NCBI RefSeq assembly: GCF_000733765.1
Contig: NZ_JPOG01000001.1
Coordinates: 3,544,501-3,608,500, forward strand
Length of the DNA stretch: 64,000 bases
Direction of reading: 5' to 3'
Origin: Algiphilus aromaticivorans DG1253
Lineage (GTDB): Bacteria; Pseudomonadota; Gammaproteobacteria; Nevskiales; Nevskiaceae
Numbering within the stretch: the first letter of the stretch is position 1; every line of letters starts with the position of its first letter. The notes beneath the pieces are model-generated. The model was not told the origin of the DNA and did no database searches. It worked only from the letters and a program-made list of their open reading frames with translations. The translations under genes were made by a program, and so were the position numbers. Shown piece by piece: positions 34,436 through 43,930 of this stretch.

Positions 34436-35338
34436 TTATCGACCCCTGAGTTTTAGTTCAAGCCGATTAGCGAGCTTTAATAGGCTTGACCCTTGCAGTG
34501 GATAAATCGTCCAGGGCTTTTCGACTGACCGTCCTGCGCTTAAGGTCAGATAATCCTCTGCGATGGGCAAGGCTCGTTCGGCGTCGCGGGAACGGAATGC
34601 GTTGTTGGCTTGCTCGGAAAGAATCTCAATGGGGTAGAGGCCGCACTTGCGTCGTCGCTCTGCGTGCTTCAACGCGATGGTTTTGATCTTGCCGCGATAG
34701 GCGGGGACATTAGGTAGCCACGCAACGAAAGGATCTCGCATGAATCCCATCTTCCCAAAGAGTTTGGCGGCTTGTTCGTCGTTGTCCCGTTCCCGCGATG
34801 CAAAACGCCATTGCGCATCGTGAAGCCGCTGCGTGTGGCAGATCGAAACAGCGGAGAAGTGGACGCCGACACTTTGCTTGCCCCTTGCGCGATAGTAGCA
34901 AGAACGATCGGCGTTGAATGTCGTTATGGATTCGTTCCTCTGCCGGTTGATGGCTAAAAGGAAAGCGCTCTGCAGGAACGCTGCCTTCGAGTCATTAGCG
35001 AAGAAACTGTGAATATTTCCGAGATCGGTGTCGTCGAGTGGCCGCACCAGCTGCGTGTCGTCCTGGACTAGGCAAAGCAAGTTGTCTGCTGCTGCGCTGT
35101 CCAGCGCCGCCTGCATATTGCCGTATAAGCCGCCGCATTTGTGAGTGGCTTTGCTGTCTGCCGCTGCCTGGCGAACTTCGTGCCGGCGGGCAATTTCGTC
35201 GAGAATCACGCGCGTTTCCGGGTCATCGCTGTCGTCGTCGAAGACCGTGATGGCGGGTTCATTCACGCAGCGCTCGATAGACGCGATGCAGTTTCGAAGG
35301 AAATGACCACGGTTGTAGGAGAAGACGCAAAAATGCAT
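34436..35338 (-). CDS. glycosyltransferase-like protein (GT2-related)
   Basis: A protein of 300 residues from the ATG at 35338 (MHFCVFSYNRGHFLRNCIASIE), which gives the classic GT2 opening; a TTG at 35398 overlapping the upstream gene is an alternative. It has ITVFDDDSDDPETR for sugar-nucleotide binding and NLLCLVQDDTQLVRP as the D-x-D equivalent. The C-terminal half is not recognised. It is second in a leftward pair with the next glycosyltransferase gene. Base composition is less GC-rich than the flanking regions. Confidence 0.7.
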   Translation of the reverse strand: MHFCVFSYNRGHFLRNCIASIERCVNEPAITVFDDDSDDPETRVILDEIARRHEVRQAAADSKATHKCGGLYGNMQAALDSAAADNLLCLVQDDTQLVRPLDDTDLGNIHSFFANDSKAAFLQSAFLLAINRQRNESITTFNADRSCYYRARGKQSVGVHFSAVSICHTQRLHDAQWRFASRERDNDEQAAKLFGKMGFMRDPFVAWLPNVPAYRGKIKTIALKHAERRRKCGLYPIEILSEQANNAFRSRDAERALPIAEDYLTLSAGRSVEKPWTIYPLQGSSLLKLANRLELKLRGR

Positions 35339-35394
35339 GGCGTTGACCCTTGTCTTCCGGATGGCTTTATCGAATTGTGCCGCGCTCTGGGCTG

Positions 35395-36306
35395 TCAACG
35401 GCTCTGCAACTGACGAATCCTCTTACGCAGCTTGCTGAAGCTGCCCTGCCGGTACCTGCCTTTCTCCATATGTCGGATGCGATAGATACCGGGTACCTCG
35501 ATCGCTGTGCCCTGGGTGCCGAGCAGCCAGCGGAAGGCGCGGTCCTCGCGGGCCTTGCAGAAATGGTCGGCGGGTGTCTGGTAGAGGCGCAGCGTCGGGC
35601 AGTAGCCGCAGGCGCGGGCGACGTCGCCGTGGGTGATCTGCATCGGGCCGGTGGCGCGCGTGATGCGGCGTACCGTGAAGTCGCTGTCGTCGATATCGAC
35701 GATGGCGGGCGCCGCCCTTCCGCGCTGCAGCACCTCGTCGTCCTCGGTGAGCAATGGTGTTGCACGCTCTTCGCGCGGGTGAAGCAGGGCATCGCGGCGC
35801 CCCTGCAGGACCTCGGCCAGGGTGTCCAGGCAGCCGGCGCGGAACATCACGTCGCAGTCGGTGAACCAGATCCAGTCGGCCGTCGTCGCGCGTGCCGCCA
35901 GATTGCGGCCGATGCCGCGGCGGAAGAGACGTTCCTTGGCCAGCGGCTGCCAGTTCCAGCTGACGCCGGGCACGACCTGGCCACCGAAGAAGTCGAGCAG
36001 CTTCTGCGTGGCCGTGTCCTCGGGCGCGTAGTAAACGGTCACCGTCACGCGCAGCCTGGCGGGCGGGAAGCGCACCAGCGAGCTGAGCTGATAGGCCAGA
36101 AAGCGGCTGTAGTTCCAGCAGTGGCTGACGATCTCCAGCGACAGTTCGCCGCTGCGCGCCGTGCGTTCGGACGCCGGCGGTGGCGGCGGTGCGAACAGGC
36201 GCGCCGGCAGCCAGCCCCCGGCGGCCAGGCGCAACAGGGTGTCGCCGGCATGCCGTGCGAGCCATCCGCCCTCAATATCACTGCGCGCTTTCTGGGTTTC
36301 TGTCAT
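35395..36306 (-). CDS. glycosyltransferase family 2-like protein
   Basis: A protein of 303 residues. LSLEIVSHCWNYSRFLAYQLSSL starts the GT-A domain, VTVYYAPED follows, and the D-x-D metal site is WFTDCDVMF. Later, CGYCPTLRLYQTPADHFCKAREDRAFRWLLG looks like an acceptor region. It is upstream of and close to the previous glycosyltransferase, so the two are probably cotranscribed. The donor and acceptor are unknown. Confidence 0.78.
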   Translation of the reverse strand: MTETQKARSDIEGGWLARHAGDTLLRLAAGGWLPARLFAPPPPPASERTARSGELSLEIVSHCWNYSRFLAYQLSSLVRFPPARLRVTVTVYYAPEDTATQKLLDFFGGQVVPGVSWNWQPLAKERLFRRGIGRNLAARATTADWIWFTDCDVMFRAGCLDTLAEVLQGRRDALLHPREERATPLLTEDDEVLQRGRAAPAIVDIDDSDFTVRRITRATGPMQITHGDVARACGYCPTLRLYQTPADHFCKAREDRAFRWLLGTQGTAIEVPGIYRIRHMEKGRYRQGSFSKLRKRIRQLQSR

Positions 36307-36393
36307 CGCTGTTGCGGCTGATTGCCGTTTATCCGACTGCTGGAATCCGGCGCAAACTCTACCGTGAAAGCGGGCTGCGCCATCGCCCGAGGC

Positions 36394-37782
36394 TCAGGCA
36401 TGCGGGGCTGTCAGGGAGGCTTCGAGGACCTCGGCGATGCGTTCCGCAGCGCGCTCGGTGCCGGCCGGGTCGGCAAGCCCGTCGTTGAGGCGCGACCACT
36501 CCGGATGCGCCCGGGCGCGCAGTACGGCGCGCCGGAGCGCCTCGCTCGGCCAGCCCAGGGTCGCGTCCGCTGCGATGGCGCTCTGGCTGGCGTGGCCGCG
36601 CCGCAGCAGCGCGGCGAGCAGCCATGCCTGCCGGGCGGCGAGCACGCCCAGCGTGGCGGCATCCACGGCGAGGCGCTGGCGCCCGCGCAGCCGGTCGATC
36701 CAGTCGCGGCCGAGGTCGTCGCCGATTCCCGCCAGCGCGCCGACTCCGGCGCCGATGAGGGTGGCCGCCCCCAGGCTCAGTCCGCCGGTTATCGCGTCCA
36801 CGCCGAAGCCGGCCGCGCCGCCGGCGGCGGCCGCCGAGCCACCGCGGATACCGAGCGTGCGCGCCGTTTCCGGATCGAAGAGGTCGAGTTGCCAGCGGCC
36901 CTCGCTCAGCGGCAGCGCCGGCGGCTGATAGGCCCCCAGCTCGAAGGCGAAGCTTTCCAGCAGGTTGTCGATGCAGGCCTGCTCGGCCCGGCGCAGTTGC
37001 TCGTGCATCTCCGCGCGCTGCGCCTCGGGCGCTGCATCGCGCGGGCAGCTGCGGCGCATGCCGGCGGCGTCCACCAGCAGCCGACCGATGGCGCGGCAGG
37101 CATTGCGCCGCTGCTGCTGCCTCGCCTCCCGCCGTTGCGCGATCAGCTCGCGGATGCGCGGTCGGTGCCGTTCCAGGAGGGTCGCCAGCGTCTCGAAGAC
37201 GCGCGTCTCCGCGGCCAGGTCGAAGACCACCGTGTCGAAGTCCACGACCAGATGCAGGCCGCTGCGCGCGAGTTGCTCGCGCCAGGCGGCGGGCTCGGCG
37301 TCGGCGGCCGCGACGAAATTGAGCACCGGCAGGATCGGCTTGCCGCAATCGGCGAGCAGGCGCAGCTCGGCGCGATGCTTGGCGAGCACCGGCTCACGCG
37401 CGTCGATGACGTAGAGCGCGGCGTCGACCTTGCGCATCTGGCGCAGGACCTTGGCCTCCTGCTCGAAGCGCCCGTGGTCGTGGTCGCCGGCCACGAAGGC
37501 GTCGATGCGCGCCACCGGATCGTCCGCCGCGCTGGCGGTCGGTGCGAGATGCGCGCTCAGGTCGATGGCGTCCTCCAGCCCGGGCGTGTCGTAGCAGCGC
37601 AGCACCGGCCGGTCGTCGGCGAGCAGATCGATGGCCTCGACCGCGCGCGTCGTCGCCGGCCGGTCCGATACCGCGCCGAAGCGGCTGTCGCGCGCCAGCG
37701 TGCGCAGCAGCGAGGTCTTGCCGGTGTTGGTGTGACCCACCACGGCGAGATGCAGGGGCTCGACGCGGCCCGGCATCATCAT
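36394..37782 (-). CDS. DUF3482 GTPase
   Basis: A protein of 462 residues with an N-terminal G domain: P-loop GHTNTGKTSLLR (residues ~16-27), switch threonine in RPATTRAVE, G3 DTPGLED, and a G4 site that reads LNFV in place of N-K-x-D. The C-terminal half is DUF3482, with a glycine/alanine-rich hydrophobic hairpin (SLGAATLIGAGVGALAGIGDD) that could touch the membrane. It overlaps the upstream DUF2868 gene by 4 bp (ATGA). These two families usually occur as a pair; their function is unknown. Confidence 0.87.
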   Translation of the reverse strand: MMMPGRVEPLHLAVVGHTNTGKTSLLRTLARDSRFGAVSDRPATTRAVEAIDLLADDRPVLRCYDTPGLEDAIDLSAHLAPTASAADDPVARIDAFVAGDHDHGRFEQEAKVLRQMRKVDAALYVIDAREPVLAKHRAELRLLADCGKPILPVLNFVAAADAEPAAWREQLARSGLHLVVDFDTVVFDLAAETRVFETLATLLERHRPRIRELIAQRREARQQQRRNACRAIGRLLVDAAGMRRSCPRDAAPEAQRAEMHEQLRRAEQACIDNLLESFAFELGAYQPPALPLSEGRWQLDLFDPETARTLGIRGGSAAAAGGAAGFGVDAITGGLSLGAATLIGAGVGALAGIGDDLGRDWIDRLRGRQRLAVDAATLGVLAARQAWLLAALLRRGHASQSAIAADATLGWPSEALRRAVLRARAHPEWSRLNDGLADPAGTERAAERIAEVLEASLTAPHA

Positions 37783-39128
37783 CCCTTCTCCGCCGCGGTG
37801 TATCCGATTCCGGTGGCCTCGCGCACGGCCATGCCGAGCCCGGCCGCGAGCGTCTGCCAGTCGCGCGCGCGCTGCGCGCTCGCCGGGCCGGCGAGCAGCA
37901 GCAATCCCGGGGCATCCGCCGCCTGCAGCAAGGACTCGATGGCGTGCCGGTTGCCGCGATCGGGCGTAGCCGCGGCGCGCACCACAACCGCCAGACCGCG
38001 AACCGTGTCGGCGCGCAGCCGCGCCTGCGCCTGTTCGCGGCTGTCGCCGTCATCGACGCCGCCCAGCCAGATCCATTCCGCCGGGAGATCGTCAGCGGTG
38101 CAATCCGTTTCCAGCGCCAGCGCGTGCAGCGGTCCTTCCGGAACCGCGGCGGCGGGCTCGGGCGCGACGGCAGTCGTGTCGGCCTGCGGCGCGGCATCGA
38201 CGATACGCGCGGCGCCGTGGACCGGCATCAGGCGGGCGCGCAGCCGCGCGTAGCCGGGCTGGGCGAGGTCCTCGCTGCTGCGCCGGAGCGTGTGGCGCGC
38301 CAGCGCCAGACAAGCCGCGAGCGCCAGCGCGCGCGGCACCACGCCGTAGGCGATCACCGCAACCAGCAGCCACGCGGCCCAGGCTTCGTGCGCGGCCGTC
38401 GGCATGGGCGCGCGCAGCGGCAGCGAGTCGGCGCCGGGAACCCCCAGCAGCGCCGGCGCCAGCGACAGGGCCTGTGCCCACTGGCGCAGCGCCTCGCCGC
38501 TCAGCAGCGTTGTCTCCCAGCTCAGCGCGTAGCTCCGCACGCTCAGCAGCACCAGCAGCACGACGGTCGCGGCTAGGGCATAGCCCAGCCAGGCGGCGTG
38601 CGCCAGGCTGCCGGTCACCCAGCGACCGCTGGCGCCGAAGAGCAGCAGGCGCAGGCTGGCGGCCGTCGGCGCGGTTGCGTTGTCGCCGGCGATGCGCGCG
38701 CCGAGACCGCGCAACAGCAGTGCCAGGCCGCTTCGGCGCGCGAGCGGAAGCAGTAGCAGCCACAGCAGCAGGGTCAGCAGATTCGGGCCGACCACCAGCG
38801 CCAGCGCCAGCGGCAGGCTTACCGGCTCGGCGTTGCCGAGCGCGGCGCCCGCGGCCAGAGCGCCGGCCAGGCCGAGCAGCAGCGTCGCTGCCAGACCCAC
38901 GAGTGCCAGAATGCCCAGGCCGCGCCGAATGCCCTCGCGCAACGCGGGGCTGTCGGGCAGGCGGCGGGCGCGCAGCGCGATGCGTGCCTGCAGGTCGCCG
39001 CCGCCGGCGCGCGCGGCCGCGTCGGCTTCCGGTGTCTCAGCCGGAGACCCGGCCGCTTCCTCGCGCGATCGGACCATCTCCATGAGCAGGCGGTGGAAGG
39101 GGCGGATGCGGCGGCGCCGGGCGAACAT
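37779..39128 (-). CDS. DUF2868 membrane protein
   Basis: A protein of 449 residues from the ATG at 39128 (MFARRRRIRPFHRLLMEMVRSREE). It has four to six membrane helices: two near residues 80-140, two around 190-230 and one near 270-310. The soluble C-terminal domain (residues ~330-449) follows, with ALALETDCTADDLPAEWIWLG. DUF2868 proteins are partners of DUF3482 GTPases, which suggests a membrane-bound GTPase complex. There is no good ribosome site for the start, and an ATG at 39083 is an alternative. Confidence 0.83.
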   Translation of the reverse strand: MFARRRRIRPFHRLLMEMVRSREEAAGSPAETPEADAAARAGGGDLQARIALRARRLPDSPALREGIRRGLGILALVGLAATLLLGLAGALAAGAALGNAEPVSLPLALALVVGPNLLTLLLWLLLLPLARRSGLALLLRGLGARIAGDNATAPTAASLRLLLFGASGRWVTGSLAHAAWLGYALAATVVLLVLLSVRSYALSWETTLLSGEALRQWAQALSLAPALLGVPGADSLPLRAPMPTAAHEAWAAWLLVAVIAYGVVPRALALAACLALARHTLRRSSEDLAQPGYARLRARLMPVHGAARIVDAAPQADTTAVAPEPAAAVPEGPLHALALETDCTADDLPAEWIWLGGVDDGDSREQAQARLRADTVRGLAVVVRAAATPDRGNRHAIESLLQAADAPGLLLLAGPASAQRARDWQTLAAGLGMAVREATGIGYTAAEKG

Positions 39129-39291
39129 GTGGCGACTATACAAAAGGGGATCGCGCCGGCCGCGTGGTGTCGGGCGTAACGCGGCGGTCATCTTCTTCCG
39201 CGCGGCAGCGGTTAGGCTTAAGTAGGGGTCGACGCGCACCCCACAACACGCGATGATTTCCGCTTCCTACCCGCCCCGCCAAGGAGCGCGC

Positions 39292-39750
39292 ATGCCTGCT
39301 CTCAAGATCAACGGTCAATCGCACGAGGTGGCGGTCGACGCGGATACGCCGCTGCTCTGGGTTCTGCGCGACGAGCTCGATCTCACCGGTACCAAGTACG
39401 GCTGCGGCATCGCCCAGTGCGGCGCCTGCACGGTGCACGTCGGCGGCGAGCCGATGCGTTCCTGTTCGGTGCCCTTCAGCGTCGCGGAGAGCCAGGAGGT
39501 CACCACCATCGAGGGCCTCGCCTCCGACGCCGCGACCGCGGTGCAGGAAGCCTGGATCGCGCTCGACGTTGTGCAGTGCGGTTACTGCCAGTCCGGTCAG
39601 ATCATGGCTGCCGCGGCGCTGCTGGCAAGCAACCCCGAGCCCAGCGACGAGGACATCGATAGCGCCATGGCCGGCAATATCTGCCGCTGCGCCACCTATC
39701 AACGCATCCGTGCCGCGATCCACCGCGCGGCCGAGCAGCTTTCCGCCTGA
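39292..39750 (+). CDS. (2Fe-2S) subunit of a molybdenum hydroxylase (isoquinoline 1-oxidoreductase alpha-like)
   Basis: A protein of 152 residues with two [2Fe-2S] clusters. The plant-type cluster uses C38, C43, C46 and C58; the second uses C96, C99, C131 and C133. This is the small electron-transfer subunit of the xanthine-oxidase family. AAGGAG lies before the ATG at 39292. The large molybdopterin subunit follows after 8 bp, and no FAD subunit exists, so electrons probably pass to a cytochrome or quinone, as in the IorAB type. Confidence 0.93.
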   Translation: MPALKINGQSHEVAVDADTPLLWVLRDELDLTGTKYGCGIAQCGACTVHVGGEPMRSCSVPFSVAESQEVTTIEGLASDAATAVQEAWIALDVVQCGYCQSGQIMAAAALLASNPEPSDEDIDSAMAGNICRCATYQRIRAAIHRAAEQLSA

Positions 39751-39758
39751 GGCGCGCC

Positions 39759-41981
39759 ATGCACTTCCCGCATCCCGAGCTTGTTCGCACGACCGAAGAC
39801 GCGACGCCGGCGGGCCTCGACCGCCGCGGTTTTCTCCAGGGTGCCGGCGCCGCCGGCCTCGTGCTCGGCCTGCATCTCGCGGCCGGCGGCCGGGCGCGCG
39901 CAGCCGGCGAATCCGCCACCGCCGAACGCTTCGCGCCCAATGCCTTCGTGCGCATCGCTCCCGACGACAGCGTCACCCTGATCGTCAAGCATCACGAGAT
40001 GGGGCAGGGCGTGACCACGGGCCTGAGCACCATCCTCGCCGAGGAGCTCGACGCCGATCTGACACGTGTCAATGCCGAGTACGCGCCCTCCGACGCCGAG
40101 CGCTACGGTAATCTCGTCATGGGCGGCATGCAGGGCACGGGTGGCTCCACGGCCATCGCCAACTCCTGGATGCAGATGCGCGAGGCCGGTGCCACCGCCC
40201 GCGCCATGCTGGTCGCGGCCGCCGCCGAGCGCTGGGGCGTGCCGGCGGACGGGATCACGGTCAGCAAGGGCGTGCTTAGCGCCGGCGAGCGCTCGGCCAC
40301 CTTCGGCGAGCTGGCCGAGGCGGCGGCGAAGCAGGAAGTGCCGGAGGACGTGGCGCTCAAGGATCCGTCGCGCTTCGTCTATATCGGCAAGCAGGACGTT
40401 CACCGCCTCGACTCCAAGGGCAAGACCGACGGCACCGCGACCTACGGCATCGACGTCAGGCTGCCGGGGCTGCTGACCGCGGTCATCGCGCGGCCGCCGG
40501 CCTTCGGCGCCACGCTCAAGGGTTTCGATGCCGAGAAGGCCAGGCAGGTGAAAGGCGTCGAGGCCGTGCTGGAGATTCCCGAGGGCGTCGCCGTCGTCGC
40601 CACCGGCATGTGGCCGGCGATCAAGGGGCGCAAGGCGTTGGAGGTCGAGTGGGATCTCTCCGCGGCCGGCCCGGCGTCGAGCGAGGCGCTCTACGAGGAA
40701 TACGAGAAGCTTGCTGACGGAGCCGGCACCGAGGTCGTCGCATCGCAGGACACAGAGCCCGGCCTGGTCGGCGCCACCAAGGCCATCGAGGCGAGCTACC
40801 GTTTTCCCTATCTGGCCCATGCCTCGATGGAGCCGATGAACTGCGTGGCCTGGCTCCACGACGGCAGGCTCGAGACCTGGGGTGGTCACCAGTTCCCGTC
40901 GATCGACCACCCCCTGGCGGCCAAGGCAGCCGGGCTCGACGCTTCGAAAGTCGAGCTGCACTCGTTGATCTCCGGTGGCAGCTTCGGCCGGCGCGCGAAC
41001 GGCTGGGCGGACTTCACGGTCGAGGCCGTGCACATTGTCCGCGCTCTCAAGGAGGAGCATGACCGCGAGGATCCGGTGCGCGTGCAGTGGACGCGCGAGG
41101 ACGATACCCGCGCCGGCCTCTACCGGCCCCTCTACGTCCACCGCGCCCGCATTGGCCTCGACGCGGATGGCGGCGTTGTCGGCTGGCGGCACCGTATCGT
41201 CGGGCAGTCGATCATGGCCGCGACCGAGGCCATGAGCGGCATGATCCACAACGGTGTCGACGACACCTCGGTGGAGGGGGTCTCGCCGACGCCCTACGCC
41301 ATTCCGGCGTTCTCGGTGGGGCTGCACTCGCCCGAGCAGCCGGTGCGGCCGCTGTGGTGGCGCTCGGTGGGCCACACGCACACGGCCTATGTCATGGAAA
41401 CGCTGATGGACGAGCTCGCCGAGGCGGCCGGCAAGGACCCGGTCGCCTTCCGGCTCGGGATGCTGGAGGCCTCGCCGCGCATGGCGGGCGTGCTGCGACT
41501 GGCAGCCGACAAGGGCGGCTGGGGCGAGACGCCACCGGAAGGCCGCGCGCGCGGCATCGCCGTGCACAAGAGCTTCAGCAGCTACGTCGCGCAGGTCGCC
41601 GAAGTCAGCCTGGTCGATGGCATGCCCAAGGTGCACCGGGTCACGGTCGCCGTGGACTGCGGCGTCGCCGTCAATCCCGACCAGATCGCTGCGCAGATGG
41701 AGGGCGGCGTCGGCTTCGCGCTGGCCGCGGCGCTCCACGGCGAGATCACCATCAAGGACGGCAAGGCGCAGGAAGGCAACTTCGATCGCTACCAGGTTCT
41801 GCGCATGCCCGAGATGCCGCAGGTGGACGTGCACATCCTGCCTTCGCAGGAGGCGCCCACCGGTGTCGGCGAGCCCGGCGTGCCGCCGCTGGCGCCGGCG
41901 GTGGCCAATGCCATCTATCGATTGACCGGCACACGCGTGCGCCAGCTGCCCTTCGCGCGCCACGAGCTGCAAGCGGCCTGA
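39759..41981 (+). CDS. molybdopterin-binding large subunit (isoquinoline 1-oxidoreductase beta-like)
   Basis: A protein of 740 residues. A twin-arginine signal ([18 protein letters not shown], Arg22-Arg23) indicates folded export to the periplasm together with the Fe-S subunit. The core has the Mo-cofactor motifs [40 protein letters not shown] and the catalytic-Glu region [13 protein letters not shown] near the end. It oxidises an aldehyde or N-heterocycle; the substrate cannot be inferred. Its stop overlaps the xdhC start (TGATG). Confidence 0.93.
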   Translation: MHFPHPELVRTTEDATPAGLDRRGFLQGAGAAGLVLGLHLAAGGRARAAGESATAERFAPNAFVRIAPDDSVTLIVKHHEMGQGVTTGLSTILAEELDADLTRVNAEYAPSDAERYGNLVMGGMQGTGGSTAIANSWMQMREAGATARAMLVAAAAERWGVPADGITVSKGVLSAGERSATFGELAEAAAKQEVPEDVALKDPSRFVYIGKQDVHRLDSKGKTDGTATYGIDVRLPGLLTAVIARPPAFGATLKGFDAEKARQVKGVEAVLEIPEGVAVVATGMWPAIKGRKALEVEWDLSAAGPASSEALYEEYEKLADGAGTEVVASQDTEPGLVGATKAIEASYRFPYLAHASMEPMNCVAWLHDGRLETWGGHQFPSIDHPLAAKAAGLDASKVELHSLISGGSFGRRANGWADFTVEAVHIVRALKEEHDREDPVRVQWTREDDTRAGLYRPLYVHRARIGLDADGGVVGWRHRIVGQSIMAATEAMSGMIHNGVDDTSVEGVSPTPYAIPAFSVGLHSPEQPVRPLWWRSVGHTHTAYVMETLMDELAEAAGKDPVAFRLGMLEASPRMAGVLRLAADKGGWGETPPEGRARGIAVHKSFSSYVAQVAEVSLVDGMPKVHRVTVAVDCGVAVNPDQIAAQMEGGVGFALAAALHGEITIKDGKAQEGNFDRYQVLRMPEMPQVDVHILPSQEAPTGVGEPGVPPLAPAVANAIYRLTGTRVRQLPFARHELQAA

Positions 41982-42937
41982 TGCCGGATTCGCTGCAGTT
42001 CGCCGAGGCGCAGCTCCCGGCGACCTGGCCGGACTGGCCCGACTACGGCCTGGTCGACGACCTGCTGCCGACGCTGGAGCGCTGGCTTGCGCAGGGCCGG
42101 CGCTTCGCCCTCGCCACGCTGGTGCATGTCGAGGGCGGCTCACCGCGCCCGTTGGGCTCGGAGATGGCGGTGGATGAGGCCGGCGAGTGCGCCGGCTACG
42201 TCTCCGGCGGCTGCGTCGAGCCCGAGGTCGCGCGCCAGGCGCTGGGCACGCTCGCCGATGGCCAGCCCCGCTATCTCGATTTCGGCGCCGGCAGCCCGAT
42301 GCTGGACATCCAGCTTGCCTGCGGCGGCCGCATCGGCATTGCCGTGCGCGCCCTCGACGACGCGCCGGCGCATGTAGCCCGCCTGCGCGCGGCGCGCGAC
42401 GCCCGCGAGGCGCACACCACGCGTATCGAATGGGATGCCGGCGGCTATCGCGGCGCGCTGGACAAGCAGTATCTGCCGCCGACGCGCCTGATCGTCGCGG
42501 GCGGCGACCCGGTCAGCCTGGCGCTGGCGCGGCTGGCCGACGCCCTCGGCTTCGAGGTGGTGCTGTTGCGTCCGCGCGGCCCCGAGCACCCGCCGGCCGG
42601 CATCGCGCTGCACGACTACGACCGCCGGCCGATCGAGGAGGCGCTGGCAGGGCTGGCGCTGGACGCCTGGTGCGCGGTGTACACGCTCAGCCACGACGCG
42701 GATATCGATCACGCCGTGCTCGAGCGCGCGCTGCGCTCGCCCGCCTTCTGCGTCGGCGCCCTCGGCAGCCGGCGCAAGGCCGGCATGCGGCAGGAGCGCC
42801 TGCGCGCTGCCGGCATCGAGGAGGCGCGGTTGGCGCGGCTGCACACGCCGGCCGGGCTGCCCATCGGCGGTTCGACCCCGCAGCAGATCGCGCTGTCCAT
42901 CATCGCGCAGGTCGTCGCCGAGCGTGAGCGGGCGTGA
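41981..42937 (+). CDS. XdhC-family molybdenum cofactor sulfurase/insertase
   Basis: A protein of 318 residues. The N-terminal XdhC domain has LVHVEGGSPRPLGSEMAV and CAGYVSGGCVEPEVA. The C-terminal Rossmann domain has RLIVAGGDPVSLALARLA, CVGALGSRRKA, and the PIGGSTPQQIALSIIAQV tail. XdhC binds molybdopterin, helps sulfurate it, and inserts it into partner hydroxylases. It starts 1 bp inside the end of the large subunit gene and overlaps mocA by 14 bp, so it is clearly dedicated to this enzyme. Confidence 0.92.
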   Translation: MPDSLQFAEAQLPATWPDWPDYGLVDDLLPTLERWLAQGRRFALATLVHVEGGSPRPLGSEMAVDEAGECAGYVSGGCVEPEVARQALGTLADGQPRYLDFGAGSPMLDIQLACGGRIGIAVRALDDAPAHVARLRAARDAREAHTTRIEWDAGGYRGALDKQYLPPTRLIVAGGDPVSLALARLADALGFEVVLLRPRGPEHPPAGIALHDYDRRPIEEALAGLALDAWCAVYTLSHDADIDHAVLERALRSPAFCVGALGSRRKAGMRQERLRAAGIEEARLARLHTPAGLPIGGSTPQQIALSIIAQVVAERERA

Positions 42938-43553
42938 ACGCTGCGCGGTGGTGGTGCTTGCCGCCGGCCGCTCACGCCGTTTTCGCGGCGGCAACAAGCT
43001 GCTCGCCGGCTTCGGAGGGCGGCCGCTGATCCTGTCGGCGGTGGACGCCGCGCTGCGCTCGCGCGGTGCGCCGGTCATCGTTGTCACCGGGCACGCGTGC
43101 GCGTCGCTGCATCGCGTGCTGCGGAGCCGTCAGCGCGGCCGCCTGCGTCTGGTGCACAACCGTCGGCACCGCAGCGGTATGGCGAGCTCGCTGCGTCGCG
43201 GTCTCGCGGCCGTGCCCGAAAGCTGTTCCGGCGCCGTGATCCTGCCGGGCGACATGCCGGCAGTGCGCGCACGCGATATCGACAGCCTCATCGCTGCCTT
43301 GCAGCCGGGCGACGAGGCCGTCGTGCCCGTCGCCGGCGGACGCCGCGCCAATCCGGTGTTGATCGCCCGCGCGCTCTTCCCTGCCATGCAGCGCCTGGCC
43401 GGCGACCGCGGCGGGCGCGGCCTGCTGGCCGATCGCCCCGCGGTGCGCGAGACCCCCGGCCGGAGCGCGACGCTGGTCGACGTCGACACGCGCGCGCAGT
43501 ATCGGCGGCTGGCGGCCCGAGGCGGCTGTCATGATGGCGCCCATTCTTCCTGA
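42924..43553 (+). CDS. MocA/MobA-like nucleotidyltransferase for molybdenum cofactor
   Basis: A protein of 209 residues with the nucleotide-binding loop VVLAAGRSRRFRGGNKLLAGF and the GDMPAVRARDID metal site, typical of molybdenum cofactor cytidylyltransferases. It would convert Mo-cofactor to the dinucleotide form used by the hydroxylase encoded upstream. It starts with GTG at 42924 inside the end of xdhC. Confidence 0.85.
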   Translation: MSGRERCAVVVLAAGRSRRFRGGNKLLAGFGGRPLILSAVDAALRSRGAPVIVVTGHACASLHRVLRSRQRGRLRLVHNRRHRSGMASSLRRGLAAVPESCSGAVILPGDMPAVRARDIDSLIAALQPGDEAVVPVAGGRRANPVLIARALFPAMQRLAGDRGGRGLLADRPAVRETPGRSATLVDVDTRAQYRRLAARGGCHDGAHSS

Positions 43554-43571
43554 GCGGTGAGGCGGCGCGGC

Positions 43572-43904
43572 ATGCAGCACTGGATCTATCTGTCCCTGGC
43601 CATCGTCAGCGAGGTCATCGCCACCTCGGCGTTGCGCGGCACGGAGGGCTTCACGCGTCTGTGGCCGTCGCTGGTGGTGATTGTCGGCTACGGCGCCTCC
43701 TTCTACTTCCTGTCGCTGACCTTGCGCGTGATCCCGGTGGGCGTGGCCTATGCCATCTGGTGCGGCGCCGGCATGGCGCTGATCGCGCTCATTGGCTGGC
43801 TGGTGCTGCAGCAGCCGCTGGACGGGCCCGCCATCACCGGCATTCTCTTCATCGCGGTCGGCGTGACCGTCATCATTCGCTACTCGGGAACGCTGCCCAC
43901 CTGA
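43572..43904 (+). CDS. SMR-family multidrug efflux transporter (EmrE/QacE-like)
   Basis: A protein of 110 residues, exactly EmrE length, with four membrane helices. The substrate- and proton-binding glutamate is E14 in IVSEVIATS, and the other family motifs (GFTRLWPS, YAIWCGAGMALI) are present. It exports cationic drugs in exchange for protons. The ATG at 43572 is preferred to a GTG at 43557. It follows mocA closely but probably has an unrelated role. Confidence 0.92.
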   Translation: MQHWIYLSLAIVSEVIATSALRGTEGFTRLWPSLVVIVGYGASFYFLSLTLRVIPVGVAYAIWCGAGMALIALIGWLVLQQPLDGPAITGILFIAVGVTVIIRYSGTLPT

Positions 43905-43930
43905 GTACCCGCCGGCAGCCGTGGCAGTGT

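Noticed and set aside
39292-41981. Xanthine dehydrogenase (XdhAB)
   Set aside because: The large subunit has a twin-arginine signal and no FAD domain is encoded; this fits the isoquinoline-oxidoreductase-like two-subunit type better.
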